Shown: positions 11,089 through 19,505 of the stretch, piece after piece
Numbering within the stretch: the stretch's first letter is position 1
Layout of the letters: each line of letters opens with the position of its first letter
Assembly: GCF_020216025.1 (NCBI RefSeq)
Contig: NZ_JAIWNC010000010.1
Location: forward strand, 62,001 to 126,000
Length of the DNA: 64,000 nt
DNA from: Jidongwangia harbinensis
Lineage (GTDB): Bacteria; Actinomycetota; Actinomycetes; Mycobacteriales; Micromonosporaceae
Reading direction: 5' to 3'
Program-made: the position numbers and the translations under genes
Notes under the pieces: model-generated
Told to the model about the DNA's origin: nothing
Databases searched by the model: none
Seen by the model: only the letters and a program-made list of their open reading frames with translations

Positions 11089-11650
11089 ACGGCTTCCTTC
11101 GCCCCCCTCGTCGCTCGCCGCCGGCCCCCGGCGACGCTGCGCCGTGTCCCCCCGAACACGTCGCATGTTGCGCAACCTAGCGTCGCGGCGCAAGGCCGCC
11201 AACTGCAGTTACAGAGCGTGGTCGATGGGTCGACGATACTGGTCAGGCGACTCGTGATACCTCAACCTGCAACCAATTTCGGGGTACGTCGCTCGATGCC
11301 TGCGCCGCCGCGGCCGGTGTCCGCCGGGCCGGCCCGCGCGGGACGTGCGCGGTTGTGCGGGCAGAGCTGCCGGAAGGGGCGGGCAACCCGGTGGGTACGC
11401 CCTTCCGCGCCGGATGCCGTGATGGTCAACTCTTCCGGTGCGTTGCGGCCGAGCTTACTTTCCAGTAGCTTTTCATGAGCGCTTCTCACAACTCCGGTGA
11501 CAGTGGTAAGACATCTTTCCTAAACGGTCTGAGCTGCTGATCTACATTCACCGTGACCATTCCTACAGATCTTGGCCGGCCCATGAAGAATTTATGGAGC
11601 CGTGGTCCTGAAACTGTGCCCCGCTCACGTCGGACGTGCCGGAGGTCGCA
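11089..11650. other. Divergent regulatory intergenic region
   Basis: A 562-bp gap between the divergently transcribed SARP-ATPase and LuxR-type regulators. The segment from about 11450 to 11600 is clearly AT-richer than its surroundings and holds a promoter candidate for the rightward gene. A 75-codon frame on the minus strand (11262-11489) has no start signal or recognisable similarity and is not called. No repeats were seen. Confidence 0.5.
11497..11526 (+). promoter_or_regulatory. Candidate promoter of LuxR-type regulator
   Basis: GTGACA at 11497-11502, an 18-nt spacer and TAAACG at 11521-11526, in a locally AT-rich patch. Transcription from here would give a leader of about 120 nt before the GTG start at 11651. 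This is based on pattern match only. Confidence 0.35.
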
Positions 11651-12274
11651 GTGGAACAGGTTCGGGTCGCGCTACAGGCATCGGATCCGCTCAGTCATGC
11701 CGGGCTTGCGCAGTACCTCGGATCCCGCCCTGAGGTCACCCTGCTCCGCGCCGATCAGCGGGCCGCCGCGGACGTGACGGTGGTCGCCGCCGACCGGCTC
11801 ACCGCCGAGGTCGTCGCCGGGCTGCGCCGTGCCGCCGCCGAAGAGGGCACCCCGGTGGTCCTGGTCACCGGTGACATCACCGAGGCCGAGCTGCTCACCG
11901 CGGTGGAATGCCGGGTGGTCGCCGTGCTGCCCCGCCCGGCCGTCTCCGCGGACCGGCTGGTGCACAGCATCACCGCCGCCGCGGCAGGCGGCGGCGTGAT
12001 GCCGCCGCACCTGGTCGGCGAGTTGCTCAAGCACATCGAGCGGCTGCAGCGCGACATGTTCGCCTCGTACGGAGTGAACCCGTCCGGGCTGACCGCCCGG
12101 GAGATCGACGTCCTGCGCCTGATGGCGGACGGCATGGACACCGCCGAGATCGCCGGCAAGCTGTGCTACTCGGAGCGGACCGTGAAGAACGTCATCTACG
12201 GCATCACGCACCGGCTGAAACTGCGCAACCGGTCCCACGCCGTGGCGTACGCGCTCCGCTCCGGGATGATCTGA
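11651..12274 (+). CDS. LuxR/NarL-type regulator, degenerate receiver
   Basis: About 207 aa. GTG at 11651 is chosen because GGAGGT lies 5 nt upstream; the GTG at 11636 overlaps nothing comparable. The N-terminal ~115 residues have the length and strand pattern of a receiver domain (VRVALQASDPLSHAGLAQYL, TPVVLVTG) but the segment ADVTVVAADRL lacks Asp at the usual phosphorylation position. Residues ~143-207 are a GerE/LuxR helix-turn-helix (LTAREIDVLRLMADGMDTAEIAGKL, SERTVKNVIYGI). No cognate kinase is adjacent in the same orientation; the kinase at 7611 belongs to the divergent unit. It is probably an orphan, phosphorylation-independent transcription factor. Confidence 0.88.
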   Translation: MEQVRVALQASDPLSHAGLAQYLGSRPEVTLLRADQRAAADVTVVAADRLTAEVVAGLRRAAAEEGTPVVLVTGDITEAELLTAVECRVVAVLPRPAVSADRLVHSITAAAAGGGVMPPHLVGELLKHIERLQRDMFASYGVNPSGLTAREIDVLRLMADGMDTAEIAGKLCYSERTVKNVIYGITHRLKLRNRSHAVAYALRSGMI

Positions 12275-12282
12275 CCGGCCGG

Positions 12283-12471
12283 TTACCTGGTCCGGAGCCC
12301 GTCTCCGGGCCGCCGGTCGTCCGGCCCGGACGGCACGAAGCCGAGCAGCACCATCAGGATCAGGGCCGCCCAGGCCCACCACGGCACCACGGACTCCTGG
12401 CCGATGCCGAACACCGGACCGATCAGATCGACCGCACGGTCGACCCAGGACGTACCGCCGTCCGCCGCCAT
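12283..12471 (-). CDS. Small single-pass membrane protein
   Basis: A 62-aa hypothetical protein. ATG at 12471 has GAGGAGG 7 nt upstream, a good ribosome site. One hydrophobic segment (WWAWAALILMVLLGFV) is followed by a charged tail, giving a single transmembrane helix. It converges with the LuxR-type regulator gene, the two stop codons being 8 bp apart. No family is recognised and no function is proposed. The Shine-Dalgarno match and the membrane segment make it more likely real than a shadow. Confidence 0.55.
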   Translation of the reverse strand: MAADGGTSWVDRAVDLIGPVFGIGQESVVPWWAWAALILMVLLGFVPSGPDDRRPGDGLRTR

Positions 12472-12547
12472 CACCCGGCCTCCTCGCTCGACATCGGTGC
12501 CAGATATCGGCCGTCCGGTGTCGCGCCTGAGGAATTCCGCCGGGGCG

Positions 12548-13234
12548 TCAGGTGGTCTGGTCGGCCCGGGCGGACCGGCGCTGCCGCAGCCACGGGCCCA
12601 GGCCGTGCCCGTCCTCGGTGGCGATGAACGCGCTGCGCGCGTTGATCAGGGCCTCGTCCGCGTGGGTCAGGCAGCCCCACACCGTCTCGCCCCAGGGATC
12701 GGCCAGCTTGACCTCGGCGGGCCGGGGGCACGCGGCGCCGTCGGGTGCGCCCACCTGGCAGCCGGCCGGGGCACCGCCGCGCCGGCCCACCGCCTCGGCG
12801 GCCTGCTGGATCAGCGACGAGCGGGCGGCCTCGTCGGTGGGCCGGCGGCGCGCCTCGCCGGGCACCGCCACCCGCTGGCCGAAGAGCACCACGTTGCCGT
12901 CCGGGTCGTGGGTGCGCGCCTCCCCGCCGGGCGCGTGGTCGGGGTAGCCGACCAGGTCGGACGGGTGGCCGGCGGCCTCGAAGCGGGCCTGCACCGCGAC
13001 CAGGTCGTCGACGTACAGGTAGATCAGCAGGGGTAGCGCGGCCGGGATCAGCGGCGGGTGCACGACGGCGAGCAGCAGGGTGTGGTCGCCGGACTGCTGG
13101 TACGACCACTGCGCGCCGGCGTCGTCCGCCCCGGACCGCTGCTCGGCGTACCCGAACAGGCCGTAGAAGGTCTTGGCCTGCGCCAGGTCCCGCACGTAGA
13201 GGACCGGAACCGCAGCCGACACACCACTGAACAT
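12548..13234 (-). CDS. VOC/glyoxalase-fold protein
   Basis: About 228 aa from ATG at 13234 (MFSGVSAAVPVLYVRDL). The first ~125 residues form a VOC (glyoxalase/bleomycin-resistance) module: VPVLYVRDLAQAKTFYGLFGY, a middle strand LLIYLYVDDL, and HDPDGNVVLFGQ. The C-terminal ~100 residues (CQVGAPDGAACPRPAEVKLADPWGETVWGCLTHADEALINARSAFI) contain several Cys and an additional conserved region, not an obvious second VOC module. Such proteins bind small molecules or metals; the substrate is unknown. No ribosome site is visible upstream of the chosen start, so the N-terminus is uncertain. Confidence 0.8.
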   Translation of the reverse strand: MFSGVSAAVPVLYVRDLAQAKTFYGLFGYAEQRSGADDAGAQWSYQQSGDHTLLLAVVHPPLIPAALPLLIYLYVDDLVAVQARFEAAGHPSDLVGYPDHAPGGEARTHDPDGNVVLFGQRVAVPGEARRRPTDEAARSSLIQQAAEAVGRRGGAPAGCQVGAPDGAACPRPAEVKLADPWGETVWGCLTHADEALINARSAFIATEDGHGLGPWLRQRRSARADQTT

Positions 13235-13415
13235 GCCGGGAACGTACCGTACGCCGGGGACCGGAGCGTACCTACCGGACATATAACGGCTTCGCATCAA
13301 CGGTTTGCGTGGGCGCGCGGCGGCGCCAGGCTGTGATCGGCGGGGGCGCGATCCGGCGGCCTGTGCACGACGCCGGGACGATGCGGATGCGGGGGCAGAT
13401 GTTCACGGTGATCCT

Positions 13416-16400
13416 GTGTTCGCGGTGATCCTGGGCGCGGTCCGGATGCGGACCGGCCAGGCGGCGATGGTCGCGGTCCTGGCCGCGCTGGCGGCGGCGA
13501 CCGCGGCCGCCGCACCCTGGTACGCGCTGGCGGTCGCCTCCCGGACCACCACCGCGGACGTGACCGCGGCGCCGCCCGCGCAGCGGGTGCTCACCGCCAG
13601 CCGGTCCGGCCCGGTCGGCCGGGACCCGGCGGGCGCCCTGCGCGACTTCGGTGCCGAGCTGCGCGGACTGCTGCCGATCGATGGCGGCGTACCCGTCCTC
13701 GGTCTGCGCGCGGCCACGATCCACCGGCCCGCGACCCCCGGCGTGGCGGTGTCCGGGTTCGCCACGGCCTACCGGGACGGGTTCTGCCGGCACGTCCGCC
13801 TGGCCGGTGCCTGCCCGGCCGCCGCGACCGACGCGGCGATCAGCCGGGACGTGTCCCGGCGGCTGCGGCTCGACGTCGGCGACGAGGTGGCCGTGCGGGC
13901 GACCGCGACCGGCCCGCCGGTGGCGTTCCGGGTGGTCGGCCTCTACGAGCCGGCCGATCCGGACGACGGGTACTGGAGCAGCCGGCTGTTCCGCGCCAAC
14001 GGCGAGCTGGACCCGCTGTTCACCACGGCCGCCGGCTTCGCCGATCCGCGGCTGGGCGAGGCCACCTTCGCGTACGAGGTGGAGGTGCCGGCCCACCTGC
14101 TGCGCGGGGACAACGGGTACGACCTGAACGCCGCGCTCGACGACGCCGTGCCGGGCATCGCCGCCGCCGGGATCCGGCTCACCAACCCGACGGGCGAGAT
14201 CCTGGACTCGGTCCGGGCCGGCCGGGCGACCATCTGGCGCGGCGTGCTGATCGCGCTGTGCCAACTGCTCCTGCTGGCCTGGTTCGCGCTCGGCCTGGCC
14301 GGCCGGTACACGTTGCGGGACCGCCGTGCCGACGCCGGCCTGCTGAAGCTGCGCGGCGGCAACCGGGCCCGGATCCTGCTGCTGACCTCCGGGCAGCACC
14401 TGATCCCGCTGGTCGCCGGGACGCTGCTGGGCCTGCCGGCCGGCCTGGCCGCCGCCCGCCTGCTCGCCGGCGCCGCCCCGGTGCCCGCCGAGATCTGGCC
14501 CGCCCTCGGCCTCGCCGCGGCCGCGGCCGGGGTGGCGCTGGCCGGCGGGCTCCTCGTGCTGACCGTGGTGGACGCGGTGATGCTGCGCCAGCCGGTCGCG
14601 GCGCTGCTGCGCCGGGTGCCGTCGGTGGCCCGGACCCGGCGCGCCGACGTGGTCGACCTGGCCCTGGTGACGGTCGCGGCGGGCGCGGTCTACCAGGCCC
14701 GGTCCGACGGCCCGGACCGCGGCCTCGGCGTCGTCGCGCCGTCGCTGGTGGCGCTGGCGGTCGCGCTGGTGCTGGCCCGGCTGCTCGGCCGGCTGGCGAA
14801 CCGGGCCGGCGGCGCCGCGATGCGCGGCGGCCGGCTGCGCCTGGGCCTGGCCGCGGTCCAGGTGTCCCGGCAACCCGGCACGGACCGGGTCTTCGCGCTG
14901 CTGGTCGTCACGGTGGCGATGGTGACGCTTGCGCTGGGCACGATCCTGGCCGGGCGTACCGCCCGGGTCGAGCGCAGCGACGTCGAACTGGGCGCGGCCC
15001 GGGTCCTGACCGTCGACGCCGACACCCGCACCGGCCTGCTGTCCGCGGTCCGCCGGGCCGACCCGGGCGGCCGGCAGGCGATGGCGGTGGTCACCGACCT
15101 GAACAGCAACCCGCCGGTGCTGGCGGTGGACAGCACCCGGCTAGCCGCGGTGGCCCGGTGGCGCGGCGAGTACGGCCCGGTGCAGGCCCTGCCGGCCGCG
15201 GTGGCCGCGGCCCGGGTCCCGGCCCCGCTTCCACCGGTCACCGGCGACCGCCTGACCCTGCGGGTCCGCAACGACCGGACCGTGCCCACCCCGCTGGTGG
15301 CGGTGCTGCAACACGAGGGCACCGGCGCGGTCGTCGAGGTCCCGTTCGGCGCCGTCCGTCCCGGCGAGCGGACCGTCTCGGCGCCGGTGGACGGCTGCCG
15401 GCCGCCGCCCGGGTGCCGGCTGGTCCGCTGGCAGATGGCCACCCCGCCGGACGCCACCGGCAGCCCGGCCCGGGGCGCGCTCACCATCCGGTCGCTGACC
15501 CAGCCCGGACCGCGCCCGGAGATCCTCGGACCCGGCCAGCTCGCCGACGCCGCCCGGTGGCGCACCGACGTGACCGGCCTGGGGCTCGAGGTGTCCGCCA
15601 CCGCCCGCGGCCTCACCCTGGCGGCCGGCGGCCGGACGGACCGGCCGGTCGGCGACCGGGTGTACGCGGTGGACAGCCCGCTCCCGCTGCCGGTGGTGCT
15701 GGCCGGCCCGCGACCGGCGGAGTGGCGCTTCGAGGAACCGTTCTCGGCGCGCTTCGGTCCCGGCCCGACGCCGGTACGCCCGGTCGGCGCCGCGGCCGTG
15801 CTGCCGGTCCTCGGCCCGGCCGGCGTGCTGGTCGATCTGGACGCCGCCCGGCGGGTCGCCGCCGACGCCGAACTGGGCGGCACGTACCAGGTCTGGCTGG
15901 CGCCGGACGCGCCACCGTCCATCCTGGACGCGCTGCGCGCGGCCGGCCTCACGGTGACCGGCGAGGCGTCCGCGGCGGACCGGGAGGAACAGCTGGCGCG
16001 GCAGGGCCGCGTGGTGGCCGCCCGGTTCGGCGTGCTGACCGCCGCCGCCGGGCTGCTGCTGGCCGCCGCGGTGCTGGCCGTCGCGGCCGCGGTGGAACGC
16101 GCGGCGTACCTCGAGCAGCTCACCGCGCTGCGGGTGCAGGGCCTGCCGCGGCCGGTCGCGGTCGCCGCCGGATACGCGGGCATCGGCGGGCTGGCCCTCG
16201 CCGGGCTGGCCGGCGGACTGGCCGCCGCGGTCCTCGCCCGCCCGGTCGCCGGCCCGGCGGCGGCGCCGTTCGCCGACGGCTGGGGCGTGGTCGCGCCGCC
16301 GGACCCGCTGGGCCGGGCCGCGCTGGCGACGGCCGCGCTGCTCGGGCTCGCCGCGCTGGGCGCCACGGCGTGGTGGTCGGTGCGGCCGCTGGTCCGCCGG

Positions 16401-16421
16401 TTGCGGGGGCGGGTCCGATGA
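13416..16421 (+). CDS. Large FtsX-type ABC permease 1
   Basis: About 1001 aa. GTG at 13416 is chosen because the protein then aligns from its first residue with the next gene (VFAVILGAVRMRTGQAA against MIALVLAMVWHRRGQAV). Layout: N-terminal TM helix, large extracellular domain, three TM helices around residues 270-390, a further set near 430-520, another extracellular domain, and three TM helices at the C-terminus: two FtsX-like modules in tandem, as in actinobacterial MacB/FtsX-type exporters. It has no ATPase domain. The stop overlaps the next start as ATGA, so the two permeases are translationally coupled and probably form a heterodimer. The only nearby ATPase gene is convergent (19506). 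Confidence 0.85.
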   Translation: MFAVILGAVRMRTGQAAMVAVLAALAAATAAAAPWYALAVASRTTTADVTAAPPAQRVLTASRSGPVGRDPAGALRDFGAELRGLLPIDGGVPVLGLRAATIHRPATPGVAVSGFATAYRDGFCRHVRLAGACPAAATDAAISRDVSRRLRLDVGDEVAVRATATGPPVAFRVVGLYEPADPDDGYWSSRLFRANGELDPLFTTAAGFADPRLGEATFAYEVEVPAHLLRGDNGYDLNAALDDAVPGIAAAGIRLTNPTGEILDSVRAGRATIWRGVLIALCQLLLLAWFALGLAGRYTLRDRRADAGLLKLRGGNRARILLLTSGQHLIPLVAGTLLGLPAGLAAARLLAGAAPVPAEIWPALGLAAAAAGVALAGGLLVLTVVDAVMLRQPVAALLRRVPSVARTRRADVVDLALVTVAAGAVYQARSDGPDRGLGVVAPSLVALAVALVLARLLGRLANRAGGAAMRGGRLRLGLAAVQVSRQPGTDRVFALLVVTVAMVTLALGTILAGRTARVERSDVELGAARVLTVDADTRTGLLSAVRRADPGGRQAMAVVTDLNSNPPVLAVDSTRLAAVARWRGEYGPVQALPAAVAAARVPAPLPPVTGDRLTLRVRNDRTVPTPLVAVLQHEGTGAVVEVPFGAVRPGERTVSAPVDGCRPPPGCRLVRWQMATPPDATGSPARGALTIRSLTQPGPRPEILGPGQLADAARWRTDVTGLGLEVSATARGLTLAAGGRTDRPVGDRVYAVDSPLPLPVVLAGPRPAEWRFEEPFSARFGPGPTPVRPVGAAAVLPVLGPAGVLVDLDAARRVAADAELGGTYQVWLAPDAPPSILDALRAAGLTVTGEASAADREEQLARQGRVVAARFGVLTAAAGLLLAAAVLAVAAAVERAAYLEQLTALRVQGLPRPVAVAAGYAGIGGLALAGLAGGLAAAVLARPVAGPAAAPFADGWGVVAPPDPLGRAALATAALLGLAALGATAWWSVRPLVRRLRGRVR

Positions 16422-19414
16422 TCGCCCTGGTGCTGGCCATGGTGTGGCACCGGCGGGGGCAGGCCGTCACGCTCGCCCTGCTGTCGCTGCTCGCGGTCAC
16501 CGCCGCGGTCGCCGCGCCGGCCTACCTGCGGGCCGCGGACCGGGCCGTGGCGAGCGGCCAGGCCGCGACCGCCACCGCGCCGGAGCGCAGCTTCGCGCTC
16601 AGCCAGAGCGAGCCGGACCGGCGCGGCCAGGCCGGCGCCGAGGCCCGGCGCACCGGCCTGGAACAGTCCCGGTCCGCGCTGCTGGAACTGCCCGGGTTCG
16701 AGTACGTGTACGCCACCCAGTTCCCGGCCGTGGGCATCGAGCCGGACGAGCGGTTCCGGACCCTGGTGGTGCACCGCCAGAACGCCTGCGCGCACCTCGT
16801 CATGGTCACCGGCCGGTGCCTGGTCGGCGAGGCGGACGTGGTCATCGGCGAGGACACCGCACGCCGGCTCGGCATCGCGGCCGGCGACTCGATCACGCTC
16901 ACCTGGGCGTTCTTCAACGACGACCCGGCCATGCGGGTCTGGGAGGCGGCCGGGACCGGCAAGCGGCTCCTGGTGGCGGGTGTCTACCGGGTGCCCGACC
17001 CGGACGCGGACTACTGGGGCGCGAACGGCTACTTCTCGTACGGTGAGCGGGTCGGCGAACCCGCGTTCGTGGGCGCCGCCACGTTCGCCGCGACGGACCG
17101 GGGCGCCATCCAGGTGTCCATCGACGGCATCGCCGGACCGGGCGCGCTGGCGGTGGACCGGCTGCCCGCGGTACGCGACCGGCTGGCCGCCCTGCAGACC
17201 CAGCTCACCACGCTCGGCACCCCGGTGCGGCTGGAGACCGGCATCCCCGGCCTGCTGGACCGGATCGAGCGGGGCCGGGACGCCGCGCATCTGATCGTCC
17301 CGGTGCTGTCCACCGCCCTGGTGCTGCTGGCCTGCCTGACCATCTTCCTGGCCGTCGGGCAGAGCGCCGAGGCGCGCCGCCCGGAGATCGCCGTGGTGGC
17401 CCTGCGCGGCGCCCGGCCCGGTCCGCGCTGGTGGTTGGCGACCGGCGAGAGCCTGGTCGCCATCGCGGCCGGCGCGGTGGCCGGATGCCTGACCGGCCAG
17501 CTGCTGGTGAACGCGATCGCCGCGGCCCGCTTTCCCGGCGTGGGCGCGGATCCCAGCCTCACCTCGCTGCGGTACGCCCCGCTGGCGGCGCTGGCCGCCG
17601 TGCTGACCGCGGTGCTCGCCCAGGTCCGCCAGCTGCGCGGGGCGGCCGGCGCGCTGCTGCTGCGGGCTCCGGCCACGCCGTCCGGGGTGGCGGCCGCCGC
17701 GGTCCCGGCCGCGGTCGCCGGCCTCGCCGTCGCCGCCGCGGTTCAGCTGGCCCTGTCCGGCGGCGCGCTCGCCGGTATCGGCACGTTCGCCGCCGGCCTG
17801 CTGATGATCGCCGCCGCCCAGCTGGTCGCCCGGGCGGTGCTCCCGGTGGTGACCCGGTACGCGGGCCGCGCGCTGCGCACCGGGCGGCTCGGGGTGGCGC
17901 TGGCCGCCTTCCCGCTGTCCCGCCGGGCCGGCGCCACCCGGTTGTTCGCGCTGCTGGTCGCCGCGGTCGCGGTGATCGGTTACGCCGCCTGCGCGGTGGA
18001 CGTCGGGCGGCAGGGGCGCGTGCTGCAGGCCGAGGTGGGCACCGGCGCCGACCGGGTGCTGACGCTCCAGCCGGTCGGGCGCCGGCAGCTGCTCACCGCG
18101 GTCCGCTCGGCCGACCCGCAGGGCCGGTACGCGATGGCGGTGATCCGGCTGCCCAGCGCCGGAAACCAGCCGGCCGGCCTGGCCGTGGACAGCACCCGCC
18201 TGGCCGCGGTGCCCGCCTGGCCGGGCGGCGGACCGGCACCGGCGGCGGTGGCCGCGGCCCTGCGCCCACCCGCCGCAACCTCGGTCACGGTCGGCGGCGC
18301 CGCGCTGTCGCTCGACGTCACGGCGACCGGGCTGGCCGGGAACAAGCCGGTCGGCCTCGGCGTGGTGCTGTCCGCACCGGGCGGCGCCGGCGACGTCGCG
18401 GTGCCGTTGGGCGACGTCCGCAACGGGCGGCACACCTACCGCCGGACCGTCGCCGTCTGCCGGGACGGGTGCTTCGTCAAGGCGCTGCGCTTCACCGAGG
18501 GCGAGGGCATCTCGCTGGTGACCGGACGGGTCACCGTGCACGGTCTGGGCGACGCCGGGCCGGACTCCCGCCTCGGCGACCCGGGCCGCTGGCGGGCCTC
18601 GACGGATGGCACCGTCGCCGCGGCACCCGACGGCCTGGCCATCGACGTCACCACGCTCAACGGCCCGCCGGACCACCTGCTGCTGCAGCCGGCGGACACG
18701 CCGTACCCGCTGCCCGCGGCGACCGCCGGACCGGTGCCGCAACGGGCGGTGGAAGGGCTCGACCGGCGGGTGGTGCCGGTCGACCCGGTGCACCGGCTGG
18801 CCGCCGTGCCCGGTGCCGGCGCCCCGGCCACCCTGGTCGACCTGGAATACCTGGAACGGCTCTCGGTGGACGTCGGGCAGACCGCCGACGCGGAGGTGTG
18901 GCTGTCCGACGAGGCGCCGGCCGGCGTGCTGCGCGCTCTCCAGCAGCGCGGCCTGGAGATCGTCGCGGACACCCGTGCCACCCAGGTACGCGAGCGGCTG
19001 GACCGGCAGGGCCCGGCGCTGGCGCTGTGGTACTTCCTGCTCGCGGCGGCGCTGGCGGCCGGGCTGGCGGCGGGCGCCCTGGTGCTGGCGGCCACGGTGG
19101 ACCGGCGCCGGCTGGTCGAGGACCTGTCCGCGCTGCGGGCCCAGGGACTGTCCCGCCGGGTGGTGGCCGGGGCGACGCTCGGCACGTACCCGGCCCTGGT
19201 CGTCGCGGCCGTCCTGGCCGGAATGCCGATCGCCGCGGCGGTCTGGGGCCTCACCGGGTGGGCGCTGCCGCTGGCCGGGCTGGACCCGCCGCCGCTGCCG
19301 CTGCCACGGTGGCCGCGCCCGGAGGTGCTGGCCCTGGTCGCCGCCGCCGTGGTGGCGGTGCTCTCCGCGGTCGCCGGGGTGACCGCCCGGCGGACCCGCG
19401 GCGGAATCCGCTGA
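16418..19414 (+). CDS. Large FtsX-type ABC permease 2
   Basis: About 998 aa, starting at the ATG in an ATGA overlap with permease 1. It is paralogous to permease 1 along its whole length: same order of TM helices and extracellular domains, shared motifs such as LAVDSTRLAAV, VRSADPQGRYAMAV and a C-terminal LSALRAQGLSRRVV. Expected to pair with permease 1 in an ABC exporter or mechanotransmission-type complex. An upstream frame open to 14258 is a shadow over permease 1. The 3' end is followed by a diverged in-frame duplicate of its last ~58 nt (19441-19498). Confidence 0.85.
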   Translation: MIALVLAMVWHRRGQAVTLALLSLLAVTAAVAAPAYLRAADRAVASGQAATATAPERSFALSQSEPDRRGQAGAEARRTGLEQSRSALLELPGFEYVYATQFPAVGIEPDERFRTLVVHRQNACAHLVMVTGRCLVGEADVVIGEDTARRLGIAAGDSITLTWAFFNDDPAMRVWEAAGTGKRLLVAGVYRVPDPDADYWGANGYFSYGERVGEPAFVGAATFAATDRGAIQVSIDGIAGPGALAVDRLPAVRDRLAALQTQLTTLGTPVRLETGIPGLLDRIERGRDAAHLIVPVLSTALVLLACLTIFLAVGQSAEARRPEIAVVALRGARPGPRWWLATGESLVAIAAGAVAGCLTGQLLVNAIAAARFPGVGADPSLTSLRYAPLAALAAVLTAVLAQVRQLRGAAGALLLRAPATPSGVAAAAVPAAVAGLAVAAAVQLALSGGALAGIGTFAAGLLMIAAAQLVARAVLPVVTRYAGRALRTGRLGVALAAFPLSRRAGATRLFALLVAAVAVIGYAACAVDVGRQGRVLQAEVGTGADRVLTLQPVGRRQLLTAVRSADPQGRYAMAVIRLPSAGNQPAGLAVDSTRLAAVPAWPGGGPAPAAVAAALRPPAATSVTVGGAALSLDVTATGLAGNKPVGLGVVLSAPGGAGDVAVPLGDVRNGRHTYRRTVAVCRDGCFVKALRFTEGEGISLVTGRVTVHGLGDAGPDSRLGDPGRWRASTDGTVAAAPDGLAIDVTTLNGPPDHLLLQPADTPYPLPAATAGPVPQRAVEGLDRRVVPVDPVHRLAAVPGAGAPATLVDLEYLERLSVDVGQTADAEVWLSDEAPAGVLRALQQRGLEIVADTRATQVRERLDRQGPALALWYFLLAAALAAGLAAGALVLAATVDRRRLVEDLSALRAQGLSRRVVAGATLGTYPALVVAAVLAGMPIAAAVWGLTGWALPLAGLDPPPLPLPRWPRPEVLALVAAAVVAVLSAVAGVTARRTRGGIR

Positions 19415-19440
19415 GCCGGGGTGATGCCGGGCGGACCCGC

Positions 19441-19498
19441 GGTGCTCCTCGCGGTCGCCGGGGAGATCGCCCCGGCGGGCCCGCGCGGGATCCGCTGG
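19441..19498 (+). repeat. Diverged duplicate of permease 2 3' end
   Basis: This segment aligns without gaps to 19357-19414, the last codons of permease 2 (shared blocks GCGGTCGCCGGGG and ATCCGCTG), at an offset of exactly 84 nt, i.e. 28 codons. It lies after the stop codon, so it is not translated. It looks like an old tandem duplication now decaying. It also contains GC-rich inverted repeats that could terminate transcription between the convergent genes. Confidence 0.55.
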
Positions 19499-19505
19499 GT
19501 GCCGG

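Noticed and set aside
11262-11489. 75-codon minus-strand frame in the SARP/LuxR intergenic region
   Set aside because: No ribosome site, no leaderless -10 at the required distance, and no recognisable sequence features.
9238-13234. Secondary-metabolite gene cluster suggested by a SARP regulator
   Set aside because: No polyketide, peptide, terpene or tailoring genes are nearby; the regulator stands alone with a kinase.
14690-18793. 1367-codon open frame on the minus strand
   Set aside because: Antisense to the two FtsX-type permeases, low complexity, no domain or start signal.
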